DNA of 20,899 nt from Acetobacteraceae bacterium (GTDB taxonomy: Bacteria; Pseudomonadota; Alphaproteobacteria; Acetobacterales; Acetobacteraceae): the NCBI GenBank assembly GCA_027306955.1, contig DAHUXX010000057.1, positions 1 to 20,899 on the forward strand, read 5' to 3'. Below the pieces are notes generated by a model. It searched no databases, had not been told where the DNA came from, and was given only the letters and a program-made list of their open reading frames with translations. This document shows positions 1 through 6,261 of the stretch, piece by piece. The stretch's first letter is position 1. Each line of letters opens with the position of its first letter. The translations under genes and the position numbers were made by a program.

Positions 1-20
1 GCGATGCCGAGGATGCGCAA
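1..20 (-). CDS. possible start of a mobB-like gene (partial, runs off window)
   Basis: Only six codons are visible. Reading leftward from a TTG at position 20, five bases after the pgsA stop, the frame gives M-R-I-L-G-I and then runs off the window. This resembles the N-terminus of MobB (molybdopterin-guanine dinucleotide biosynthesis adaptor), which usually begins M-R-x-x-G-x-A-G and leads into a P-loop, and molybdenum cofactor genes are found next to pgsA in some alphaproteobacteria. Six residues cannot prove identity; the next bases to the left should encode a G-x-x-x-x-G-K-T loop if this is right. Confidence 0.2.
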
Positions 21-25
21 TGCTC

Positions 26-622
26 TCAGTCCTGCCTTGGCGCTCCCGGCGGGGTGGCGGAGGCGTGACGCAGGCCGGTGGTGAGGTAGTCCCAGCCCGT
101 CACCAGCGTCAGCAGGGCAGCGATCCAGAGCATGCCCTCGCCGATGAAGGACATCGGCAGGAAGCCCAGGTGCAGCAGCACCGCCGTCGGCTGGCCCGCG
201 AGCAGCGTGCCGAGCGCGCCCATCTGAAAGCCGGTCTTCCATTTCGCGAGCTTCGTCACCGGCAGGCGGGCGCGGATCTCGGCAAGGTATTCGCGCAGGC
301 CCGAGACCAGGATCTCGCGCAGCATGATGACCACGGCAGGATAGAGGCCCGCGGCCGAGAGCTGGCCGGTGCCGACCAGCATCATCAGCGCGGCGCCGAC
401 CAGGAGCTTGTCGGCGATCGGGTCCAGCATGCGGCCAAGATCGGAGGTCTGGCGCCAGTCGCGCGCGAGCTTGCCGTCGAAATAGTCGGTGATGGCCGCG
501 GCGGTGAACAGCAGGCAGGCTGCGAGATGCGCGCCCGGCGAACTGAGCGCGGCGAGCACCACCAGCGCCGGGATCACGGCGATCCGCGACAGTGTGAGGA
601 CGTTCGGCAGGTCCGTCAGCAT
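26..622 (-). CDS. pgsA: CDP-diacylglycerol--glycerol-3-phosphate 3-phosphatidyltransferase
   Basis: This 198-residue integral inner-membrane enzyme transfers the phosphatidyl group from CDP-diacylglycerol to glycerol-3-phosphate, the committed step to phosphatidylglycerol and cardiolipin. The complete CDP-alcohol phosphatidyltransferase signature D-G-x2-A-R-x8-G-x3-D-x3-D is present at residues 49-71 (D49, G50, A53, R54, G63, D67, D71); the aspartates bind the catalytic metals. The protein begins M-L-T-D-L-P-N-V-L-T-L-S-R, the usual PgsA N-terminus, which is why the ATG at 622 was chosen although the frame stays open upstream to 1477. Several hydrophobic segments follow the signature, and the length (about 180-200 residues) is normal. 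It is divergent from the AroE-like gene. Assignment to glycerol-3-phosphate rather than another alcohol acceptor rests on overall resemblance. Confidence 0.93.
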   Translation of the reverse strand: MLTDLPNVLTLSRIAVIPALVVLAALSSPGAHLAACLLFTAAAITDYFDGKLARDWRQTSDLGRMLDPIADKLLVGAALMMLVGTGQLSAAGLYPAVVIMLREILVSGLREYLAEIRARLPVTKLAKWKTGFQMGALGTLLAGQPTAVLLHLGFLPMSFIGEGMLWIAALLTLVTGWDYLTTGLRHASATPPGAPRQD

Positions 623-796
623 GGATTGCCGGTATAGACCGGGCGACCGCCCGCAGGGAAACGGGTCGGGAGCCGCGCGGGGGCATTCGCCCGGGTGGAT
701 CGCGCAGGGGTCGCCTGGGCGCGGCGAACATGCCAGCATTCGGGATGACGTAAGCGCGACGCCCGGACGTTGCACACGCGAGCGGTGAAAAGGGTC
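623..796. other. divergent intergenic region between pgsA and the AroE-like gene
   Basis: This 174-base spacer must carry the start signals for both flanking genes. It contains a perfect GC-rich inverted repeat (CGGGCG, two bases, CGCCCG) at 640-653, just upstream of the pgsA start. I see no convincing -35/-10 pair on either strand and no plausible small gene. Confidence 0.5.
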
Positions 797-1630
797 ATGA
801 TCAGCGGAAACACGCGCTTCATCGCGCATCTTGGCTATCCGACGACCACCTTCAAGGCGCCGATGATCTACAACCCCTATTTCGAGAACATCGGGCTCGA
901 CGCGATTGTGGTGCCGATGGGGGTGGACAGCGAGGCCTATTCCGCGCTGCTGCGACCCTTGTTCTCGGCGCGCAACATCATCGGCGCGCTGGTGACCATG
1001 CCGCTCAAGATCCCGACGATCGGACTGGTGGACGAGGTCTCGCCCACCGCGCGGATCGCGGGCGCGGCCAACGCGGTGAAGCGGCTGGCGGACGGGCGGC
1101 TTGCGGCGGACATGTTTGATGGCGAGGGATTCACACGCGGTGTGCGGCGGCATGGCCGCGCCATCGCGGGAGCCTCGGTGCTGGTGGTCGGGTCCGGCGG
1201 CGTCGGATCGGCGATCGCGGCGTCGCTCGCCATGGCCGGTGCGGGCCGCCTCGCCCTCTATGATGCGAACGCGGCGAGCGCGGAGGCGCTGGCCGGGCGG
1301 ATCGCGGCCCATTATCCGACGCTCGCGCTTCGGACGGGGAGCAACGACCCCGCGGGCTTCGACATCGTGGTCAACGCCACGCCACTCGGCATGCGCGAGG
1401 ACGATCCACTGCCATTCGATCCCACGCGGCTCGGTGCCGCGACTTTCGTCGGCGAGGTGGTGATGAAGACGGAGCACACCAGGCTGCTTCGCGCGGCGCT
1501 GGCGCGCGGCTGCGCGGTGCAGGTGGGAACCGACATGCTGTTCGAACAGATCCCGGCCTATCTCGACTTCTTCGGCCTGCCGGTGACGACCGCCGAAACT
1601 CTGCGGGCGCTGGCGCGCATCGCGTACTGA
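797..1630 (+). CDS. shikimate dehydrogenase-like NAD(P)-dependent oxidoreductase (AroE superfamily, atypical)
   Basis: A 277-residue protein with the two-domain AroE fold. Family residues seen are K71 in V-T-M-P-L-K, N92 in G-A-A-N-A-V, D108 in the F-D-G-E-G-F equivalent of T-D-G-x-G-F, the nucleotide loop G-S-G-G-V-G at 132-137, N-A-T-P-L-G-M at 193-199 and the C-terminal G-T-D-M-L-F-E-Q block. Two departures stand out. The S-K-S-P shikimate-carboxylate motif is F19-K-A-P22, so both serines are missing. The second beta strand of the Rossmann domain ends in D156 (L-Y-D-A-N) instead of the N-R-T of NADP-dependent AroE, which suggests NAD. The catalytic Lys/Asp pair is kept, so it is probably an active dehydrogenase on a different substrate. 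The ATG at 797 is preferred over an in-frame TTG at 770 because A/G-rich bases precede it and alignment to AroE begins there. It should not be labelled aroE without biochemistry. Confidence 0.82.
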   Translation: MISGNTRFIAHLGYPTTTFKAPMIYNPYFENIGLDAIVVPMGVDSEAYSALLRPLFSARNIIGALVTMPLKIPTIGLVDEVSPTARIAGAANAVKRLADGRLAADMFDGEGFTRGVRRHGRAIAGASVLVVGSGGVGSAIAASLAMAGAGRLALYDANAASAEALAGRIAAHYPTLALRTGSNDPAGFDIVVNATPLGMREDDPLPFDPTRLGAATFVGEVVMKTEHTRLLRAALARGCAVQVGTDMLFEQIPAYLDFFGLPVTTAETLRALARIAY

Positions 1631-1641
1631 CGCGAAACAGG

Positions 1642-1655
1642 TTGATCGAAATCAA
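1642..1655 (+). promoter_or_regulatory. FNR/FixK-type box upstream of the dksA-like gene
   Basis: The 14 bases TTGATCGAAATCAA match the FNR/FixK/FnrL consensus TTGAT-N4-ATCAA at every conserved position. The site lies in the short spacer after the AroE-like stop. Its centre is 28 bases upstream of a TATAGT hexamer (1676-1681), which puts it near -40 from the expected start, the activating position of class II FNR/CRP promoters. A perfect ten-base match at the functional position is unlikely to be chance, but binding has not been shown. Confidence 0.72.
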
Positions 1656-1675
1656 GGCGGCCTTCAGGCCCGTGT

Positions 1676-1681
1676 TATAGT
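1676..1681 (+). promoter_or_regulatory. candidate -10 element for the dksA-like gene
   Basis: TATAGT resembles a sigma-70 -10 hexamer. It would start transcription near 1688, giving a leader of about 27 bases before the ATG. No good -35 hexamer is seen at the usual distance; the FNR-type box overlaps that place, as expected for an activator-dependent promoter. Confidence 0.5.
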
Positions 1682-1702
1682 GATGCTGTCATTCCGATCA
1701 CC

Positions 1703-1709
1703 GGGAGGA
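1703..1709 (+). promoter_or_regulatory. strong ribosome binding site for the dksA-like gene
   Basis: GGGAGGA sits five bases before the ATG at 1715, a near-ideal Shine-Dalgarno sequence. It fixes the start codon and suggests efficient translation. Confidence 0.75.
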
Positions 1710-1714
1710 ACCCA

Positions 1715-2119
1715 ATGTCCCATTCAGCGCATCAAGCCGCGACGCATCGTCGTGCGCGCGAAGAAGATCTTACCCCCGCCATGATCGAGGAGTTTCGTAC
1801 ACGCCTGCTGGCGATGAAGGCGGAACTCGTGCACCGGATTCATGCCGAGCCGCCGGCGGCGCCGCGCGCCGCGCGCGAAGGCGATCTCGCCGACCAGGCC
1901 AATGCCGACCTCGATTTCGAGCAGGAGGCGGAGGAGCGGCGGCGCGAACATCGCGAGCTTGCCGAAATCGAGCAGGCTCTGGCGCGGATCGAGAACGGCA
2001 CCTACGGGATCTGTGCCGTGACCGGCGAGCCGATCGGGCTGCGGCGCCTGCACGCGAACCCGACGGCCACCTTGTCCCTCGCGGCGCAGGAGCAGCGCGA
2101 GAGCCGCGCCGGGCGCTGA
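1715..2119 (+). CDS. DksA/TraR-family transcription factor with degenerate zinc finger
   Basis: A 134-residue protein with the DksA layout: an N-terminal helix, a charged coiled coil (about residues 20-90) and a C-terminal zinc-finger-like globule. DksA proteins insert the coiled-coil tip into the RNA polymerase secondary channel and, with ppGpp, adjust rRNA and biosynthetic promoters. The tip acidic pair is present as D57-L-A-D60-Q-A, matching the D-x-x-D-x-A of E. coli DksA. Only one of the four zinc cysteines remains: the first pair is C100-A-V-T103 and the second is S121-L-A-A124. Alphaproteobacterial DksA proteins (Rhodobacter sphaeroides DksA is the studied case) commonly lack most of these cysteines and still work, so this is probably a functional zinc-independent form. 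The gene stands alone, with a strong ribosome site and an FNR-type box. Whether it is the main DksA or a paralogue cannot be told from this window. Confidence 0.88.
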   Translation: MSHSAHQAATHRRAREEDLTPAMIEEFRTRLLAMKAELVHRIHAEPPAAPRAAREGDLADQANADLDFEQEAEERRREHRELAEIEQALARIENGTYGICAVTGEPIGLRRLHANPTATLSLAAQEQRESRAGR

Positions 2120-2120
2120 G

Positions 2121-2136
2121 CCGCCGCGTCAGGCGG
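2121..2136. terminator. weak hairpin between convergent genes
   Basis: CCGCC, six bases, then GGCGG forms a short GC-rich hairpin immediately after the dksA-like stop, in the 49-base gap before the convergent hydrolase gene ends. There is no run of T on either strand, so it is a poor intrinsic terminator and could act only as a modest bidirectional pause site. Confidence 0.25.
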
Positions 2137-2168
2137 TGGCGAGCACCGTGGCCGCATCTTCCGTTCCA

Positions 2169-3287
2169 TCACAGAACGGCGGCGTGGACGAAGTTGCTGA
2201 CCACGTCGAGCCGCTCGCCGTGCCAGGGGTCGGGCACGCGGCAGTTGGTGAGGTAGGCGAAGGACACACCTGACTCGGGATCGCCCCAGCAATAGGAACT
2301 GCCCACGCCGCCGTGTCCGAATGTGGTGGGCGAGGCGAAGCTGCCGAGACCGCGGATGGTGGGCGCCGTTCCGCGAAGATGCGGACCGAGGCCGCGGTGC
2401 ATCGCCGTGCCCATGGATCCATCCACCATGTCGCCGGTCCAGTCGCGGATGGCGTAGGCAAGGGTGCGCGGGCCGGCGAAACGTTTCCTGCCGAGTGTGC
2501 CGCCGCCGATCAGCGCCTGGTAAAATGCGGCCATGCCCGCAGCGGTGGCGTAGCCGCCGCCGCCGGGAATCCCTGCGCTTCGCCGGGCGGCCGTGTTCGC
2601 CTCCGCGAGCAGGCGGGGACCGTTTTCGCCCGGCTCGTGCATGTCCGCGGCACGGGCGTGCAGCTTCGGCGCGAGGCCGACATGGATCGTGTTCTCGAGG
2701 CCTAGCCGGCGCAGCACGCGATCGCGGATCACGTCGTGGAAGTCCTTCCCGGTCAGCGCCTCCATCAGCACCGCCGCTGTCCAGTGCGCGGAGGCGCCGT
2801 GGTAATGGACGCGCGAGCCGGGCGTCCATTCCAACGTGAAGTCGCACACCGCCTCGCGCAAGAGGGTATGATCCTGCCAAGCGGCCTGCGGCACCTCCGC
2901 CGAGGGGAAGCCTCCGCGATGGGTGAGCAGTTGCAGTACTGTGACTTCGCCCTTGCCGTTGCGGGCGAACTGCGGGACGTGCTTCGCCACCGGATCGGTG
3001 AACCGGAACAGGCCCTCCTCGGCCAGCGCCCAGAGCGCCGCGGCGGTCACCACCTTGGTGTTGGAATAGAGCAGCCACAGCGTCTCGGGCGAGGCCTTGC
3101 GGCCCTGGGCGGCGTTGCCGAACACTCCCAGCCGCGCCAGCCTACCGTGCCGCGCGATCGCGAAGCTGGCGCCGGGGTACATGCCGTCCGCGATGTGCTT
3201 CTCGATCAGCCGCTCCAGGGCCGCGATCGGTTCCTCGCGCAGGCCCGCGTCCTTGAGGCTCGTTTTCGGCAGCACGGTGTCGGCCAT
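2169..3287 (-). CDS. beta-lactamase-fold serine hydrolase (class C / esterase family)
   Basis: A 372-residue protein of the beta-lactamase/transpeptidase-like family (Pfam Beta-lactamase), which holds class C beta-lactamases, carboxylesterases such as EstB, and D-amino-acid peptidases. The nucleophile motif S-x-x-K is S75-N-T-K78. The second motif is Y162-H-G164 where Y-x-N or Y-x-S is usual. H325-G-G327 takes the place of K-T-G, as in esterase-type members. No signal peptide is seen (M-A-D-T-V-L-P), so it is probably cytoplasmic and unlikely to be an antibiotic resistance enzyme. The ATG at 3287 has AGGAGAGG just upstream. It is divergent from the TRAP transporter operon across 84 bases, so a shared regulator and related substrate are plausible; hydrolysis of an ester or lactone yielding a hydroxyacid would fit, but this is inference. 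Confidence 0.85.
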   Translation of the reverse strand: MADTVLPKTSLKDAGLREEPIAALERLIEKHIADGMYPGASFAIARHGRLARLGVFGNAAQGRKASPETLWLLYSNTKVVTAAALWALAEEGLFRFTDPVAKHVPQFARNGKGEVTVLQLLTHRGGFPSAEVPQAAWQDHTLLREAVCDFTLEWTPGSRVHYHGASAHWTAAVLMEALTGKDFHDVIRDRVLRRLGLENTIHVGLAPKLHARAADMHEPGENGPRLLAEANTAARRSAGIPGGGGYATAAGMAAFYQALIGGGTLGRKRFAGPRTLAYAIRDWTGDMVDGSMGTAMHRGLGPHLRGTAPTIRGLGSFASPTTFGHGGVGSSYCWGDPESGVSFAYLTNCRVPDPWHGERLDVVSNFVHAAVL

Positions 3288-3371
3288 CGTCCCCTCTCCT
3301 CCCGGCGTGGGCGACCATCTTGCACCCCAGCCGCGAATCCGCCAGCCTCCGGTCAATCCAAGGGGGAAACG

Positions 3372-4400
3372 ATGATGCGCAAGACGCTTCTTGCCGCCTG
3401 CGCGCTGGTGGCCGCGGGTTTCTTCGCCGCCGCCCACGCCGCCGACAAACACGTTCAGCTCAAGCTGTCGCATTGGGTACCGCCGTCGCATCCGTTGCAG
3501 GCGGCGATCCAGGACTGGGCCAACTCGATCAGGAAGGACTCTGGCGGCACCATAACCTCCGTCATCTTCCCGGCCGAGCAGCTCGGCAAGGCGTTCGACC
3601 ATTACGACATGGCGCGCGACGGGATCGCCGATGTCGCCTTCGTCAATCCCGGCTATCAACCCGGGCGCTTTCCCATCATTGCCGCGGGCGAGCTGCCGTT
3701 CCTGTTCAAGGACGGGCACACCGGCAGCGAGGCGCTGGACGCCTGGTACCGCCAATACGCCGCGCGCGAGATGCCGGACGTGCATTTCTGCCTCGCCTTC
3801 GTGCATGACCCCGGCACGTTGCACTCGCGCGTGAAGATTACCGTGCCGAACGACATCAGGGGGCTGAAGCTGCGCCCCGCCGATGGCACGCTCGGAACGT
3901 GGGTGACGGATCTCGGCGGCACCAACATCCAGGCTTCGGCGCCGGCGGCGCGCGACGTGCTGGCGCGCGGGGTCGCTGACGGCATCTTCTTCCCCTGGGG
4001 CTCAACGGTGCTGTTCGGCATCGACAAGGTGGTGAAGTACTCGATCGACGTGCCGATGTACGTCTCGACGTTCGTGTGGGTGATGAACAAGGCGCGCTAT
4101 GACTCGCTGGCACCCGATCAGAAGAAGGTGATCGACAATCATTGCACCACCGCCTGGGCCGAGCGCTTCGCAGGACCGTGGGCGGATTTCGAGCACGCCG
4201 GCCGCGCCAAGATGGCGGCCGAGCCCGGCCACGTCATGACGGAGCTGACGCCGGCGCAGCTCACGCTCTGGCAGCAATCCGCGCTGCCGCTGCACAGGGC
4301 CTGGGCCTCGGCGGTGCGCCGGAAGGGGCTGGATCCCAGCAAGGTCTGGGCCGGTCTGCAGGAGGCGATCGCCAAGTACCACGCCGGCTATGCAAACTGA
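3372..4400 (+). CDS. TRAP transporter periplasmic substrate-binding protein (DctP family)
   Basis: A 342-residue protein starting with a clear Sec signal peptide: M-M-R-K, a hydrophobic stretch to about residue 22, and a predicted cut after A-H-A before A-D-K-H. The mature part begins with the L-K-L-S-H-W-V-P-P-x-H-P block typical of DctP-type proteins. It later has the G-L-K-L-R segment (residues around 160-170) whose arginine normally salt-bridges the substrate carboxylate. It captures an organic acid in the periplasm and delivers it to the DctQ/DctM permease. AGGGGGA at 3361-3367 supports the ATG at 3372; the ATG at 3375 is equally possible. It is first in an operon with the two permease genes and an FAD-linked hydroxyacid dehydrogenase, so a 2-hydroxycarboxylate is the most likely ligand. 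The exact ligand cannot be read from sequence. Confidence 0.92.
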   Translation: MMRKTLLAACALVAAGFFAAAHAADKHVQLKLSHWVPPSHPLQAAIQDWANSIRKDSGGTITSVIFPAEQLGKAFDHYDMARDGIADVAFVNPGYQPGRFPIIAAGELPFLFKDGHTGSEALDAWYRQYAAREMPDVHFCLAFVHDPGTLHSRVKITVPNDIRGLKLRPADGTLGTWVTDLGGTNIQASAPAARDVLARGVADGIFFPWGSTVLFGIDKVVKYSIDVPMYVSTFVWVMNKARYDSLAPDQKKVIDNHCTTAWAERFAGPWADFEHAGRAKMAAEPGHVMTELTPAQLTLWQQSALPLHRAWASAVRRKGLDPSKVWAGLQEAIAKYHAGYAN

Positions 4401-4421
4401 CGACGCCGCGGAGCGCGCGGC

Positions 4422-4922
4422 GTGAAGTCGGCTGCCGATCTCGTCATTATCGCGGCGGAGCGTTTCGCCGCCGGCCTCCTGGCGCTGGTCACGGTGCTGA
4501 CCTTCGTCTCCGTCGCGCTGCGCTACGTGTTCCACTGGGCGATCCCGGACTCCTATGACTATTCGCGCCTGCTGCTTGGCATCCTGATCTTCTGGGGGAT
4601 CGCGGTGACGGGGTTCCGCGGCGAGCACATCACGGTCGAGCTGCTCTACAACGCGCTGCCGCCGCGGATGCGGCGCGGGCTCGACCTGCTGGGCACGCTG
4701 TTCACGCTCGGCTGCATGACGGCCTTCGCGCGCGCCATGGGGCTCAAGGTGCTGGATGTGCGCGCGAGCGGGGAATCGACGTTCGATACGCATACGCCGA
4801 TCTGGCCCTTCTACCTCGTCGCCTGGGCCGGCATCGCGGGTTCGGTGCTGCTGCTGCTGATCCGCCTGGCGCGGCAGTTGCGCGGCGCCGGGCGCGACGA
4901 GACGCCGGCCGCGACCCATTGA
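4422..4922 (+). CDS. TRAP transporter small permease (DctQ family)
   Basis: A 166-residue membrane protein with four hydrophobic segments, the normal DctQ size and topology. The family block R-Y-V-F-H-W-A-I-P-D is near residue 33 and is followed by G-I-L-I-F-W-G-I. DctQ forms the membrane complex with DctM that couples sodium or proton flow to uptake of ligand from the binding protein. Translation starts at GTG 4422, 21 bases after the binding-protein stop. Its stop overlaps the large-permease ATG by one base (T-G-A-T-G), so the two subunits are translationally coupled, as expected for a stoichiometric complex. Confidence 0.9.
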   Translation: MKSAADLVIIAAERFAAGLLALVTVLTFVSVALRYVFHWAIPDSYDYSRLLLGILIFWGIAVTGFRGEHITVELLYNALPPRMRRGLDLLGTLFTLGCMTAFARAMGLKVLDVRASGESTFDTHTPIWPFYLVAWAGIAGSVLLLLIRLARQLRGAGRDETPAATH

Positions 4923-6220
4923 TGGACGCCTCGGTCGTCGCCATCGGCGGGTTCGTCCTGCTTTTCACGCTGATGCTGCTGCGCATGCCCGTCGGGCTCG
5001 CCATGGGCACCGTGGGCGTCGTGGGCTTCGGCGTGATGTCCGGGTTCGGGCCCGCGCTGCACGTACTCGCGGAATCGCCGATCCGCACGGCGACGGATGC
5101 CGGCTTCGCGGTGATCCCGCTGTTCCTGCTGATGGGCACGATCGCCTCCGCTTCCGGCATGAGTGCCGAGCTGTTCCACGCGGCGAACGCGTTCCTCGGG
5201 CACCGGCGCGGCGGGCTCGGCATGGCGACGATCGCCGCCTGTGCCGGCTTCGCCGCGATCTCCGGCAGTTCCGTCGCCACCGCCGCGACGTTCTCCGCCG
5301 TCGCCTACCCGGAGATGCGGCGCTACAACTACCCGCAATCCTTCTCCACCGGCGTGATCGCGGCGGGCGGCACGCTGGGCTCCATCCTGCCGCCCTCGAT
5401 TGTGCTCGCGGTCTATTCGCTCATCACCGAGCAGGACGTGGGCAAGCTCTACATCGCGGGCATCATCCCCGGCCTGCTCGCGATCGCGATGTATCTCGCG
5501 ACCATCACCGTGATCGGGGTCGTGCGCCCCGGGTTCCTGCCGCGCGGCGAGCGCGCTAGCTGGGCGGCGCGGTTCTCGGCGGTGCGCGGCGTGTGGGCGA
5601 TCTCGCTGCTGTTTCTGTTCGTCATCGGCGGCATGTATGGCGGCGCGTTCACACCGACCGAGGCGGCGGCGATGGGCGCGGGCGGTGCCTGGCTCATCGC
5701 GGTGGCGCGGCGGCGACTCTCTTTCGTGCAGACGCTCGACTGCCTGCTGCGAGCGGTACGCACCTCGGCGGCGATCTTCGCGATCCTGATCGGCGCGCTG
5801 CTCTTCGGCTATTTCCTCACCATTACGCAGACACCGCAGGAGGTGACGCGGTTCCTCACGGGGCTGGGTCTGGGCCGCTACGGCGTGCTCGCGCTCATCA
5901 TGCTGATGTACCTGGTGCTGGGCTGCGTGATGGATGCGATGGCGATGATCATCCTCACCATCCCCATCATCTTCCCGGTGATCACTTCCCTGGGCTTCGA
6001 CCCGATCTGGTTCGGCATCATCATCGTCATGACGGTGGAACTCGGGCTCATTCACCCGCCGGTGGGGATGAACGTGTTCGTCATCAAGTCCGTGGTGCGG
6101 GACGTGAAGATCGGCACAGTGTTCATCGGCGTCATCCCGTTCGTGATCACGGATATCCTGCGTCTGATCATCCTGATATCCTTTCCCATCCTGTCCACTT
6201 GGCTGCCGTCTCATATGTGA
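4922..6220 (+). CDS. TRAP transporter large permease (DctM family)
   Basis: A 432-residue, highly hydrophobic protein with about a dozen membrane segments, the usual DctM length. Family blocks seen are L-R-M-P-V-G-L-A-M near the start, the A-I-S-G-S-S-V-A-T-A-A-T-F region around residue 115, G-G-T-L-G-S-I-L-P-P-S-I near residue 150, and L-G-L-I-H-P-P-V-G-M-N-V-F near the C-terminus. It forms the ion-coupled translocation path of the TRAP system. The ATG at 4922 is preferred to the TTG three bases upstream because it shares one base with the dctQ stop. A long antisense open frame over this gene has shadow-like composition and is not annotated. Confidence 0.93.
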   Translation: MDASVVAIGGFVLLFTLMLLRMPVGLAMGTVGVVGFGVMSGFGPALHVLAESPIRTATDAGFAVIPLFLLMGTIASASGMSAELFHAANAFLGHRRGGLGMATIAACAGFAAISGSSVATAATFSAVAYPEMRRYNYPQSFSTGVIAAGGTLGSILPPSIVLAVYSLITEQDVGKLYIAGIIPGLLAIAMYLATITVIGVVRPGFLPRGERASWAARFSAVRGVWAISLLFLFVIGGMYGGAFTPTEAAAMGAGGAWLIAVARRRLSFVQTLDCLLRAVRTSAAIFAILIGALLFGYFLTITQTPQEVTRFLTGLGLGRYGVLALIMLMYLVLGCVMDAMAMIILTIPIIFPVITSLGFDPIWFGIIIVMTVELGLIHPPVGMNVFVIKSVVRDVKIGTVFIGVIPFVITDILRLIILISFPILSTWLPSHM

Positions 6221-6261
6221 CATGGTGCATATGCGAGAGTGGCCGCCGTAGCGAGAAGACG

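Noticed and set aside
640..653. GC-rich inverted repeat CGGGCG-AC-CGCCCG upstream of pgsA
   Set aside because: Short palindromes of this composition are common in such GC-rich DNA, and there is no T-run or known operator match.
6212..6233. Two CATATG hexamers separated by ten bases at the end of dctM
   Set aside because: Rare for the composition, but the first is inside the dctM coding end and no regulator or promoter pattern is associated; too little to claim an operator.
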